Assembly: GCF_004345245.1 (NCBI RefSeq)
Contig: NZ_SLUQ01000003.1
Coordinates: forward strand, 434,001 to 498,000
Direction: 5' to 3'
Length of the DNA: 64,000 nt
Origin: Rhizobium sp. BK251
GTDB lineage: Bacteria; Pseudomonadota; Alphaproteobacteria; Rhizobiales; Rhizobiaceae
In this document: positions 34,466 to 43,037 of the stretch, piece after piece
Layout of the letters: every line of letters begins with the position of its first letter
Position numbering within the stretch: position 1 is the stretch's first letter
Program-made: the position numbers and the translations under genes
Notes under the pieces: model-generated
The model's input: only the letters and a program-made list of their open reading frames with translations
Told to the model about the DNA's origin: nothing
Database searches by the model: none

Positions 34466-36931
34466 ATGACGTCCTCGCTCAGAAACGCCTTCAATGTCGA
34501 TCTTGCCGGTTCCTGGCGGCTTACCTCCGCCGATGGAGAGGTAACGACCAGCATGCCCATACCGGGCGACGTCCACTCCGCCCTCCATGCCGAAGGCCTC
34601 ATCCCGGATCCTTATTTCGGGCGCAACGAAGAGGTGGTCCAGTGGGTGGCGAAGCGCGACTGGGTGGTTGAGCGTAGCTTCAGCCTTATCGATATAGCGG
34701 GCAACTTCTACCTCGATATCGACTATCTCGACACCGTTGCGACAGTCTACGTGAATGGCACAAAGGTCCTGGAGGCCGACAATTGCTTCCGGCGGTATCG
34801 ACCGGACGTCTCGAAGGCGCTGAAGTCGGGCGAGAACACGATCAGGATCGTCCTGCATTCCAGCATCTCGGCCGGTGAAGTCCGCCAGGGCAAGCAACCG
34901 TTCTACATTCCATACCATCCCGGCAATTCGCCGATCGCCAACGGCAACATGCTGCGCAAGCCGCAGTGCCATTTCGGCTGGGACTGGAACATCGCGATCG
35001 CGCCGCTCGGCCTTTACGGCTCGATTGCGCTGCGCAAGCTCGAGACGGCGCGCATCGAACACGTCACCACGCGCCAGGTTCACAATGTCGACGGTTCCGT
35101 CGATCTGCAGGTCAGCGCAACACTGTTTTCCAAGGATCCGGGCATCGTGCCGGTTCACTTTGCGCTCGACGGCGAACGTGTTCGGCTCGATGTCGGCGTC
35201 AATGCCGGCGAGACGATCGTCAACCATGTCTTCGAGATCGCCAAGCCTCGCCTTTGGTGGCCGGCCGGCAGCGGCGAGCAGGCGCTTTATGCGCTGACCG
35301 TCGATCTGCCGTCCGATTCGGTCACCAGGCAGATCGGCCTTCGTACCGTCGAACTCATCACCGACAAGGACGAGGCCGGCAGCCGCTTCGCCTTCAAGGT
35401 GAACGGTCGGGAGATCTTCTGCCGCGGTGCGAACTGGATTCCGGCCGACGCCCTGTTCTCGCTCTCGTCCCCGGAGAAGACCGAGGACCTGCTGCAGTCC
35501 GCCAAGGCCGCAAACATGAACATGATCCGCGTCTGGGGCGGCGGCTTCTACGAGCAGGACTATTTCTACGATCTCTGCGACCGGCTCGGCCTCATGGTCT
35601 GGCAGGACTTCATGTTCGCCTGCAACCTCTATCCCTCGACGGAGGACTTCCTCGACAACGTCGCGATCGAGGTCGACTATCAGGTCAAGCGCCTGTCCTC
35701 GCATCCGTCGATCGCGCTCTGGTGCGGCGACAACGAGCTTGTCGGGGCGCTGACATGGTTCGACGAGTCGAAGAAGGATCGCGACCGCTATCTCGTCTCC
35801 TACGATCGCCTGAATCGGACGATCGAGCAGGCGATGAAGAAGGCGGCGCCCGATGCCATCTGGTGGCCCTCGAGCCCGGCCTCCGGTTATCTCGATTTCG
35901 GCGATGCCTGGCACGCCGACGGCTCCGGCGACATGCACTACTGGTCGGTCTGGCACGAGAACAAGTCCTTCGACAATTACCGCTCCGTGCGTCCGCGCTT
36001 CTGCTCCGAATTCGGCTTCCAGTCCTATACGTCGCTTCCCGTCATCAAGACCTATGCGGATCAAAAGGACATGAACGTCGCTTCGCCGGTGATGGAGCTT
36101 CACCAGAAGAATGCCGGCGGCAACGAGCGCATCGCCGGCACAATGTTCCGCTATTTCCGCTTTCCGAAGGATTTTCCGAACTTCGTCTATCTCAGCCAGA
36201 TCCAGCAGGGTCTCGCCATCAAGACGGCGGTCGAATACTGGCGCTCGCTGAAGCCGCATTGCATGGGCACCATCTACTGGCAGCTCAACGACACATGGCC
36301 CGTCGCCTCCTGGTCGAGCCTCGACTATGGCGGACGCTGGAAGGCGATGCACTACCTGGTCAAGCGCTTCTTCCAGCCGGTCGCTGTCGCCGCCATTCCG
36401 TCGGAGGACGGCAAGACGATCCGTTTCTCTCTGGTCAACGATACGACGGCGGAGGTCAGCGTCGACATCTCGATCTCTGTGCTGACGATGAAGGGCGAGC
36501 GCCGGCATCTCAAGGACATCATGGCCATGTGCACTCCGGATGCCGCCGTCACCGCGACCGAGATCGACGTCTCCGATATCCCCGCAGGCACGCTTCTCGC
36601 CTGGCGCTTCACCGCCTCGAACGGCATGGGCGGGGAGGGGCACTATGTCCACGGTACCTACAAGGCGCTTGAGCTCGAGCCAGCCGGACTCGCGGTCACC
36701 CACGAATTTGTCGAGGAGAACGGCGCCATCGACATCAATATCACCGCCAGGGGGCTCGCCCTCTTCGTGATGATCGAGACCGACACCGACGGGAAATATT
36801 CCGACAACGCCTTCGATCTCGCCGCCGGCGAAAGCCGCCGCATCACCTTCACCCCGGCGAGCCCGCTTCCCGGCGGCAAGCTGCCGGAATTCCGCTTCTA
36901 CGACCTGCAGTCCTGCCAGTCGGTGGACTGA
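34466..36931 (+). CDS. Glycoside hydrolase family 2 protein, beta-mannosidase type
   Basis: An 821-residue exo-glycosidase that should release terminal beta-mannosyl (or similar) residues from oligosaccharides. It has the GH2 layout: N-terminal jelly-roll domain with WVVERSFSLID, immunoglobulin-like domain, then a TIM barrel with RVWGGGFYEQDYFYDLCDRLG. The general acid is the Glu of CGDNELV (around residue 423) and the nucleophile the Glu of CSEFGFQS (around residue 514). There is no signal peptide, so it is cytoplasmic and acts on imported oligosaccharides. Beta-mannosidase is the best family match; no specificity test is possible here. Confidence 0.9.
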   Translation: MTSSLRNAFNVDLAGSWRLTSADGEVTTSMPIPGDVHSALHAEGLIPDPYFGRNEEVVQWVAKRDWVVERSFSLIDIAGNFYLDIDYLDTVATVYVNGTKVLEADNCFRRYRPDVSKALKSGENTIRIVLHSSISAGEVRQGKQPFYIPYHPGNSPIANGNMLRKPQCHFGWDWNIAIAPLGLYGSIALRKLETARIEHVTTRQVHNVDGSVDLQVSATLFSKDPGIVPVHFALDGERVRLDVGVNAGETIVNHVFEIAKPRLWWPAGSGEQALYALTVDLPSDSVTRQIGLRTVELITDKDEAGSRFAFKVNGREIFCRGANWIPADALFSLSSPEKTEDLLQSAKAANMNMIRVWGGGFYEQDYFYDLCDRLGLMVWQDFMFACNLYPSTEDFLDNVAIEVDYQVKRLSSHPSIALWCGDNELVGALTWFDESKKDRDRYLVSYDRLNRTIEQAMKKAAPDAIWWPSSPASGYLDFGDAWHADGSGDMHYWSVWHENKSFDNYRSVRPRFCSEFGFQSYTSLPVIKTYADQKDMNVASPVMELHQKNAGGNERIAGTMFRYFRFPKDFPNFVYLSQIQQGLAIKTAVEYWRSLKPHCMGTIYWQLNDTWPVASWSSLDYGGRWKAMHYLVKRFFQPVAVAAIPSEDGKTIRFSLVNDTTAEVSVDISISVLTMKGERRHLKDIMAMCTPDAAVTATEIDVSDIPAGTLLAWRFTASNGMGGEGHYVHGTYKALELEPAGLAVTHEFVEENGAIDINITARGLALFVMIETDTDGKYSDNAFDLAAGESRRITFTPASPLPGGKLPEFRFYDLQSCQSVD

Positions 36932-36971
36932 ATTCGAAATGAGAATGGGCACGAGGCCCGAGGAGGAAATG

Positions 36972-37733
36972 ATGACGAAACTCAGCTACCAGCTCTACAG
37001 CGCCCGCAACTTCCAGCCTTATTCGGCGATCTTCGAGAAGCTCGGCAAGGCCGGCTATGCGGAAGTCGAAGGCTTCGGCGGTATCTATGCGGACCTCGAC
37101 GATGGCAGCCTGAAGAGCCTGCGTGCCGACCTCGACAAGAACGGCCTGACGATGGCGACCGGCCATTTCAGCCCCGACTTCCTGGAGAAGGAAGCCAAGA
37201 AGTCGCTGGCTATCGCCAAGACGCTCGGGATGGATTCCATCTATGCGCCGCACCTTGCGGCGGACGAGCGCCCCACCGACGGCGCCGGCTGGCTCGCCTT
37301 CGGCAAGCGGCTCGCCGAAATGAGCAAGCCCTACAAGGACGCCGGCTATGAGTTCGGCTGGCACAACCACGACTTCGAATTCGTGAAGCTCGCCGACGGT
37401 TCGCTGCCGATCGAGCGTATCTTCGAAGGCGCGCCGGACATTTCTTGGGAAGCGGACATTGCCTGGGTCGTTCGCGGCGGCGGCGATCCCTTCGCCTGGA
37501 TCGAAAAGCTCGGAAACCGCATTACGGCCGTTCATGTGAAGGACATCGCGCCGGCCGGCCAGGCGACGGACGAAGGCGGTTGGGCCGATGTCGGCCACGG
37601 GACGCTCGATTGGCCAGGTCTGATGAAGGTCCTGCGCGGCACGAAGGCCAAGCACTTCGTGGTCGAGCACGACAACCCGAACGACGTCGACCGGAACATC
37701 ACGCGCTCCATCGCATCCTTCAAGAAATACTGA
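36972..37733 (+). CDS. Sugar phosphate isomerase/epimerase (xylose isomerase-like TIM barrel)
   Basis: A 253-residue TIM-barrel protein of the AP-endonuclease-2/xylose isomerase-like family. Typical segments are LSYQLYSARNF at the start, FGWHNHDFEFV (metal-binding His), WEADIAWVVRGG, AVHVKDIAP and VEHDNP near the end. AGGAGG (36961-36966) lies 5 nt before ATG 36972, which is preferred over the adjacent ATG 36969. It sits 12 nt before a Gfo/Idh/MocA dehydrogenase. Such pairs often work together on keto- or inosose-type sugars; the exact reaction is unknown. Confidence 0.88.
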   Translation: MTKLSYQLYSARNFQPYSAIFEKLGKAGYAEVEGFGGIYADLDDGSLKSLRADLDKNGLTMATGHFSPDFLEKEAKKSLAIAKTLGMDSIYAPHLAADERPTDGAGWLAFGKRLAEMSKPYKDAGYEFGWHNHDFEFVKLADGSLPIERIFEGAPDISWEADIAWVVRGGGDPFAWIEKLGNRITAVHVKDIAPAGQATDEGGWADVGHGTLDWPGLMKVLRGTKAKHFVVEHDNPNDVDRNITRSIASFKKY

Positions 37734-37745
37734 TAGAGGCATAGA

Positions 37746-38879
37746 ATGACTAAGGAACTTGGTGTCGGCATCATTGGATGCGGCAATATTTCCACCACCT
37801 ATTTTTCACTCTCACCGCTCTTCAAGGGCCTCAAGGTACTCGCCTGCGCCGATATCAACCTGCAGGCCGCCAAGGCCCGCGCGGAGGAGTACGGTGTCGT
37901 CGCGCAGACGATCGAGGAACTGCTCGCCAATGACGAGATCGACGTCGTCGTCAACCTGACGATCCCGGACGCGCACTATCCCGTCTCGAAGGCGATCCTC
38001 GAGGCCGGGAAGCACGTCTATTCCGAAAAGCCGCTCGTGCTGACCCTGGAACAGGGCGAAGAGCTGCGGCGCATCGCCAAGGACAAGAAGCTCTCGGTCG
38101 GCTGCGCGCCTGATACCTTCCTCGGCGGCGCGCACCAGCTTGCCCGTAAATATGTGGACGAGGGCGGCATCGGCCGCATCACCTCCGGCGCCTGCTACGT
38201 CATGGGCCCCGGCATGGAGATGTGGCATCCGAACCCGGACTTCTTCTTCCTGCCGGGTGGCGGTCCGATCCTCGACATGGGCCCGTACTATATCGCCAAC
38301 CTCATCAACCTGATCGGGCCGGTGAAGCGCGTCGGCGCCATGACCTCCATGGCATCAGAAACCCGCACAATCAGCAGCCAGCCCCGCAGCGGCGAGACTA
38401 TCCCCGTCAAGACACCGACGACCATCCAGGCGCTTCTGGAATTCGTCAGTGGCGCGACGGTGACGCTGACGGCAAGCTGGGATGTCTGGTCGCATCGCCA
38501 CGCCAACATGGAACTCTACGGCACCGAGGGATCGCTCTACGTTCCGGATCCGAACTTCTTCGGTGGCGTCGTTGAAGCAAGCGGCCGCGACAAGAACATC
38601 CAGCCGCTCGCGGCCTGGGACCATCCCTTCGGCATCTTCAACCAGGAGAGCCCTCAGGGTCCGCGTGCGAACTACCGCACCGCCGGCCTCGCCGACATGG
38701 TCGCCGCGCTCATCGATGGACGGGACGCGCGATGCTCGCTCGACCGCACTCTGCACGGCGTTGACGTCATGACGTCGATCCTGAAGGCGGGCCAGGAGGG
38801 TCGCTTCATCGAACTCACGACGACGTGTACCCAGCCGGCGGCGCTCGGCATTGAAGAGGCCCAGGCGCTCTTGAAGTAG
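37746..38879 (+). CDS. Gfo/Idh/MocA-family NAD(P)-dependent oxidoreductase
   Basis: A 377-residue sugar or polyol dehydrogenase. The Rossmann motif GVGIIGCGNIS is at residues 6-16, the family EKPLVLTLEQGEEL motif (catalytic Lys in SEKP) near residue 97, and the second part is the beta-sheet substrate domain with GGGPILDMGPYYI (around residue 175). A terminator follows, so binding protein to dehydrogenase may be one transcript. The neighbouring isomerase and glycosidases suggest oxidation of a released sugar or of the glycoside itself. Confidence 0.92.
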   Translation: MTKELGVGIIGCGNISTTYFSLSPLFKGLKVLACADINLQAAKARAEEYGVVAQTIEELLANDEIDVVVNLTIPDAHYPVSKAILEAGKHVYSEKPLVLTLEQGEELRRIAKDKKLSVGCAPDTFLGGAHQLARKYVDEGGIGRITSGACYVMGPGMEMWHPNPDFFFLPGGGPILDMGPYYIANLINLIGPVKRVGAMTSMASETRTISSQPRSGETIPVKTPTTIQALLEFVSGATVTLTASWDVWSHRHANMELYGTEGSLYVPDPNFFGGVVEASGRDKNIQPLAAWDHPFGIFNQESPQGPRANYRTAGLADMVAALIDGRDARCSLDRTLHGVDVMTSILKAGQEGRFIELTTTCTQPAALGIEEAQALLK

Positions 38880-38900
38880 ACGTACGAATGTCTATTGTCC

Positions 38901-38926
38901 GCGCGGGCCTCGAGCCCGCGCTTTTT
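38901..38926 (+). terminator. Intrinsic terminator after the Gfo/Idh/MocA gene
   Basis: GCGCGGGC (38901-38908) pairs with GCCCGCGC (38914-38921) around a 5-nt loop and is followed by TTTTT (38922-38926). The aldo/keto reductase start lies only about 20 nt further on. Confidence 0.9.
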
Positions 38927-38946
38927 GCATGAAGGGATTATGGATC

Positions 38947-39978
38947 ATGGGCTGGCTACCGGCTGAAGACCGCTATTCGAAGATGAAGTACAATCGCACG
39001 GGCCGTTCCGGCCTGCAGCTCCCGGCCGTCTCCCTCGGCCTGTGGCACAATTTCGGCGGCGACACGCCGCATGACCGAAAGATCGACATGTGTCGTACGG
39101 CGTTCGATCTCGGCATCACCCATTTCGACCTTGCCAACAACTACGGACCGCCTCCCGGCAGCGCCGAGACGGCTTTCGGCGAGATCCTCAAGACGGATTT
39201 TGCGGGTCTGCGCGATGAACTGATTATCTCGTCCAAGGCCGGCTACGACATGTGGCCGGGTCCCTATGGCGAGTGGGGCAGCCGCAAGTATCTGATCGCC
39301 TCATGCGACCAGAGCCTGAAGCGCATGGGCCTCGACTACGTCGATATCTTCTATTCACATCGCTTCGACCCCGATACGCCGCTCGAGGAGACCTGCGGTG
39401 CGCTCGACCATATCGTTCGCTCGGGCAGGGCGCTTTATGTCGGCATCTCCTCCTACAACTCGCAGCGCACCCGCGAAGCGGCCAATATTCTCAAGGATCT
39501 CGGTACGCCATGCCTCATCCATCAGCCCAGCTATTCGATGCTGAACCGCTGGGTCGAGGACGACAAGCTCCTCGATGCGCTCGATGAGGTCGGCATGGGC
39601 TCGATCGTATTCTCGCCGCTCGCCCAGGGCATGCTGACGACGAAATATCTCGGCGGCATTCCCGCTGACAGCCGCGCGGCGCAGAACCACTTCCTCAAGA
39701 AGGACTTCATCCGCCCGTCGATCATCGACAATATCCGCAAGCTCAACGAGATTGCCGAGCGCCGCGGCCAGACGCTGGCACAGATGGCAATCGCCTGGGT
39801 TCTCCGAGGTGGTCGCGTTACCTCGGCTCTGATCGGCGCAAGCCGTTCGTCGCAGATCGTCGATTGCGTGAAGGCGCTCGACAATCTCGATTTCACGGCG
39901 GAAGAGCTCAAGGAAATCGACGGCTACGCTCGCGAAGCCGACATCAACCTCTGGGCAAAGTCTGCAGAGCGCGAATGA
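38947..39978 (+). CDS. Aldo/keto reductase (YghZ/Kv-beta-like)
   Basis: A 343-residue NADPH-dependent TIM-barrel reductase. The catalytic tetrad is visible as Asp in THFDLANNYG, Tyr in the same segment, Lys in SSKAGYD and His in FYSHRFD. The MWPGPYGEWGSRKYL insert is typical of the YghZ (glyceraldehyde-3-phosphate reductase-like) branch. ATG 38947 was chosen because AAGGGA lies about 9 nt upstream; the frame is open to 38929. Terminators on both sides make it a separate short unit inside the sugar locus. Confidence 0.9.
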   Translation: MGWLPAEDRYSKMKYNRTGRSGLQLPAVSLGLWHNFGGDTPHDRKIDMCRTAFDLGITHFDLANNYGPPPGSAETAFGEILKTDFAGLRDELIISSKAGYDMWPGPYGEWGSRKYLIASCDQSLKRMGLDYVDIFYSHRFDPDTPLEETCGALDHIVRSGRALYVGISSYNSQRTREAANILKDLGTPCLIHQPSYSMLNRWVEDDKLLDALDEVGMGSIVFSPLAQGMLTTKYLGGIPADSRAAQNHFLKKDFIRPSIIDNIRKLNEIAERRGQTLAQMAIAWVLRGGRVTSALIGASRSSQIVDCVKALDNLDFTAEELKEIDGYAREADINLWAKSAERE

Positions 39979-39983
39979 GTTCG

Positions 39984-40016
39984 AAACGCCCGGGAGGAAA
40001 CTTCCGGGCGTTTTTT
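39984..40016 (+). terminator. Intrinsic terminator after the aldo/keto reductase gene
   Basis: ACGCCCGG (39986-39993) pairs with CCGGGCGT (40004-40011) and is followed by a T-run to 40016. The loop is 10 nt. Confidence 0.9.
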
Positions 40017-40076
40017 CTGGTATGATTTGATGTACGTGCGGCAGGCCGCACATGCCCTTTGGAGGAGGTGGCTATC

Positions 40077-41690
40077 ATGATCCGCAACCCGATTCTTCCC
40101 GGTTTCAATCCCGATCCGTCCATCTGCCGCGTCGGCGACGACTACTATATCGCGACGTCCACCTTCGAATGGTATCCGGGCGTGCAAATCCATCATTCGC
40201 GCGACCTGGTGAACTGGAAGCTCGTGCGCCGTCCGCTCGAACGCCAATCGCAGCTCGACATGCGTGGGAATCCCGATAGTTGCGGCGTCTGGGCGCCATG
40301 CCTTTCCTACGCGGATGGGCAGTTCTGGCTTGTCTATACCGACGTCAAGCGCTTCGACGGTAACTTCAAGGACGCGCATAACTACATCGTCACCTCGCCA
40401 ACGATCGACGGCGAGTGGTCCGAGCCTGTCTACGTCAATTCCTCAGGCTTCGATCCGTCGCTCTTCCATGACGACGATGGCCGCAAGTGGTTCGTCAACA
40501 TGCAGTGGAACCATCGCACCGAGAGCTTCGGGGGCTCGCCGAAGTCGCCGGCCTTCGACGGCATCCTGCTGCAGGAGTGGGATCCGGTAACGAAATCGCT
40601 GAAGGGACCGCTCAAGAACATCTTTGCCGGCAGCCCGCTCGGCCTCGTCGAAGGGCCGCATCTCTTCAAGCGGAACGGATATTATTACCTGACGACTGCA
40701 GAAGGCGGCACGGGCTACGACCACGCCGTCACCATGGCGCGCTCGCGCAATATCGACGGCCCCTACGAGCTGCATCCGAACCGGCATCTGATCACTTCGA
40801 AAGATCACCCCGAGGCGGCGCTGCAGAGGGCGGGACACGGGCAGTATGTCGTAACGCCGGACGGCCAATTCTACCACACCCATCTCTGCGGCCGGCCGTT
40901 GCCACCAAAGCGCCGCTGCACGCTCGGGCGCGAGACCGCGCTGCAGAAATGCGTCTGGCGGGAGGACGGCTGGCTCTATCTCGAAAACGGCACGACCGTT
41001 CCCGATGTCGAAGTGCCCGGCCTTTTCAGCGCCGTGCCCACAGCAAAGCCGCGACGCAGTGAATACAGCTTCGACGGAGGCAAGCTGCCCGACGACTTCC
41101 AATGGCTGCGCACACCGAAGCCGGAGCGTATCTTCAATCTTACCGACCGCCCCGGCTATCTTCGCCTGATAGGCCGCGAGAGCATCGGTTCCTGGTTCGA
41201 ACAGGCGCTCGTCGCGCGCCGACAGGAGCATCACAGCTTCAGGGCCGAGACCGTCGTGGAGTTCCAGCCGGATACCTATCAGCAGGTCGCCGGCCTGACC
41301 CATTACTACAATCGCCACAAGTTCCACGCCGCTGCCGTGACGCTGCATGAAAAGCTCGGCCGTGTCGTCACCATTCTCTCCTGCAACGGCGACTATCCGA
41401 ACGGCCGCTTGAGCTTCCCCGCGGAAAGCGGTGTCACGATCTCCTCCGAGGGGCGCGTCCAGCTTTCGATGGAGATACGCGACAACGACCTGCAGTTCTT
41501 CTGGCAGACCGAGGGCAAGGGCGCCTGGCAGCCGATCGGCCCGGTGCTCGACGCCGGTGTCGTCTCCGATGAAGGAGGGCGCGGCGAGCACGGCTCCTTC
41601 ACCGGCGCGTTCGCGGGGGTCTTCGCCTTCGATACGTCCGGCAGGGCAAAGACCGCGGACTTCGACTGGTTCAATTACGACGAGCTTTGA
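40077..41690 (+). CDS. Glycoside hydrolase family 43 protein (beta-xylosidase/arabinofuranosidase type)
   Basis: A 537-residue two-domain glycosidase acting on xylo- or arabino-oligosaccharides. The five-bladed propeller carries the catalytic base Asp in NPDPS (residue 13), the modulating Asp in SGFDPSLF (about 125) and the acid Glu in GLVEGPHLF (about 191). The C-terminal 200 residues form the beta-sandwich found in XynB-type GH43 enzymes (GRESIGSWFEQ onward). GGAGGAGG lies about 9 nt before the ATG. It lacks a signal peptide, so it acts inside the cell on imported oligosaccharides. Confidence 0.92.
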   Translation: MIRNPILPGFNPDPSICRVGDDYYIATSTFEWYPGVQIHHSRDLVNWKLVRRPLERQSQLDMRGNPDSCGVWAPCLSYADGQFWLVYTDVKRFDGNFKDAHNYIVTSPTIDGEWSEPVYVNSSGFDPSLFHDDDGRKWFVNMQWNHRTESFGGSPKSPAFDGILLQEWDPVTKSLKGPLKNIFAGSPLGLVEGPHLFKRNGYYYLTTAEGGTGYDHAVTMARSRNIDGPYELHPNRHLITSKDHPEAALQRAGHGQYVVTPDGQFYHTHLCGRPLPPKRRCTLGRETALQKCVWREDGWLYLENGTTVPDVEVPGLFSAVPTAKPRRSEYSFDGGKLPDDFQWLRTPKPERIFNLTDRPGYLRLIGRESIGSWFEQALVARRQEHHSFRAETVVEFQPDTYQQVAGLTHYYNRHKFHAAAVTLHEKLGRVVTILSCNGDYPNGRLSFPAESGVTISSEGRVQLSMEIRDNDLQFFWQTEGKGAWQPIGPVLDAGVVSDEGGRGEHGSFTGAFAGVFAFDTSGRAKTADFDWFNYDEL

Positions 41691-41705
41691 GCGGGGGGCT
41701 CATAG

Positions 41706-42205
41706 ATGTCATCGGATATCGTCATCGAGCCGATCGGCGTGCAGCATATTGACAGCTACCACCGGGCTCTCGACACCGTGGCACGCGAACGGCGATATCT
41801 GACATTTCTCGAAGCCCCGTCGCTCGAGGACACCACCAAGTTCGTCCTCGACATGATCAAGAACAAGCATTCGCAGTTCGTCGCGTTGAAGAACGGTGAG
41901 GTGGTCGGCTGGTGCGATATCCGCCGGCATTTCCAGCCGACGCACTCGCATCGTGGCACTCTGGGAATGGGTATCGCAGCGGCACATCGCGACAGGGTCT
42001 TGGGCATCGTCTGATCGTCAGGACTCTTGAGGGTGCGCGGGAGAAGGGCGTCATTCGCGTAGAACTCAGTGTCCACTCGGACAACGAACGGGCGATCCGG
42101 CTCTATGAACGAGTGGGCTTCGTTCGCGAGGGCGTCGCCCGCGATGCAGTCTTCATCGACGGCCGCTATCTGGATGCCGTCGACATGGCGTTAATCTACC
42201 GCTAG
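41706..42205 (+). pseudogene. GNAT-family N-acetyltransferase broken by a one-base frameshift
   Basis: The first frame (41706-42014) encodes a normal GNAT N-terminal half (IEPIGVQHIDSYHRALDTVARE, AALKNGEVVGWCDIRR-like strand, GTLGMGIAAAHRD) and then stops after VLGIV. The remainder continues in another frame as GLGHRLIVRTLEGAREKG, ELSVHSDNERAIRLYERVGFVREG, to the stop at 42205. One base is missing in or near the G-run at 41995-41999, exactly in the acetyl-CoA-binding loop (expected RxxGLGxRL). It is either a recent pseudogene or a sequencing error; the two halves together are of normal length. Confidence 0.85.
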
Positions 42206-42342
42206 GCGAAGATTCTTTAATGTCTCTACATTAGATAATAGGCATAAGTGCTTATCTTCATTACGAAACTTTAATCTTGCCTTCAGTTTCGGTTCATCTT
42301 TTCGGCCCTAGTTTGCTCGTGTGGTCAACACGAGGAACCCCA

Positions 42343-42654
42343 ATGAAAAAGATATTTGCCGCTCTTCTCTCCGCTTCCTTCCTGCTGTCGCCGGTCGTGG
42401 TCTCGCAGGCGAGTGCTGCACCGCATCACCCGGTCGTCGTTGAGAAGAAGGTCGTCGTCACGCGGCATCATTGGTCGAAGGGCTATCGTCTGAGCCCTGC
42501 CGAGCGCCGCCGCATGGCCGACGTTCACGACTACCGTCGCTACCACTTGCGCTCTCCGCCGCATGGCTACCGCTGGGTGCGCGTCGACAACGACTACCTA
42601 CTGGTAGGCATTACCAGCGGCATCATTTCGAGCTTCATTGCCGCCAACCGGTAA
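42343..42654 (+). CDS. RcnB-like periplasmic protein
   Basis: A 103-residue exported protein with a signal peptide (MKKIFAALLSASFLLSP to the ASA cleavage region, about residue 24). The mature part matches the RcnB family, with the diagnostic PPHGYRWVRVDNDYLLVGITSGII segment near the C-terminus. RcnB in E. coli affects nickel/cobalt homeostasis, but most rhizobial members are uncharacterised. It has its own AT-rich promoter region, including a perfect short dyad at 42244-42255, and its own terminator. Confidence 0.85.
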   Translation: MKKIFAALLSASFLLSPVVVSQASAAPHHPVVVEKKVVVTRHHWSKGYRLSPAERRRMADVHDYRRYHLRSPPHGYRWVRVDNDYLLVGITSGIISSFIAANR

Positions 42655-42657
42655 TGC

Positions 42658-42686
42658 AAGAGGGCGGCCCGGAGGCCGCCCTTCTT
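42658..42686 (+). terminator. Intrinsic terminator after the RcnB-like gene
   Basis: AGGGCGGCC (42661-42669) pairs with GGCCGCCCT (42674-42682) around CGGA and runs into a T-rich tail (TTCTTCTTT). Confidence 0.88.
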
Positions 42687-42785
42687 CTTTCCCTTCGTGT
42701 TTCAATCTCTCCATGGCGCATTCCGCCGAACGCACTTGCCGTCGACCCGAGATATCGCTCCGATTGGCCGCGCAAACGAGCCTGG

Positions 42786-43037
42786 TCATCCGCCTCTTAG
42801 TCGAAGCGCGGCAACGACGAGAATAACGACAGAAGTGGCGACAGCGATCGTAACCGTCGCGCCAACTCTCCACGTCCATCCCCCAGCCGAGGCCCGAGCA
42901 ACCCTGATCCTCACTGACTTGTGTCGCCTCCGACCGGCCTCTCGGTTCAGGTCGACCGGCGCATCGGCCGGGCTGGAACTCCCCAGCTCGCATTCTATGC
43001 ACACGCAGCGGAACGCGATCGGCTTACCTTCCGTCAT
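42786..43037 (-). CDS. Small membrane protein with CxCxxC motif, coupled to the zinc GTPase
   Basis: An 83-residue ORF whose ATG (43037) overlaps the TGA of the COG0523 GTPase (43034) as ATGA, indicating translational coupling. Residues 11-16 read CVCIEC, a possible metal-binding cluster. A basic middle region ([13 protein letters not shown]) precedes one C-terminal transmembrane helix ([21 protein letters not shown]), ending RLRGG. I recognise no family. The position suggests it belongs to the low-zinc response, with the N-terminus probably cytoplasmic and the protein anchored at its C-terminus. This is inference. Confidence 0.55.
   Translation of the reverse strand: MTEGKPIAFRCVCIECELGSSSPADAPVDLNREAGRRRHKSVRIRVARASAGGWTWRVGATVTIAVATSVVILVVAALRLRGG

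Noticed and set aside
34268..36952. 894-codon open frame on the minus strand
   Set aside because: Antisense to the GH2 gene, which has catalytic residues and a complete fold; the mirror frame has none.
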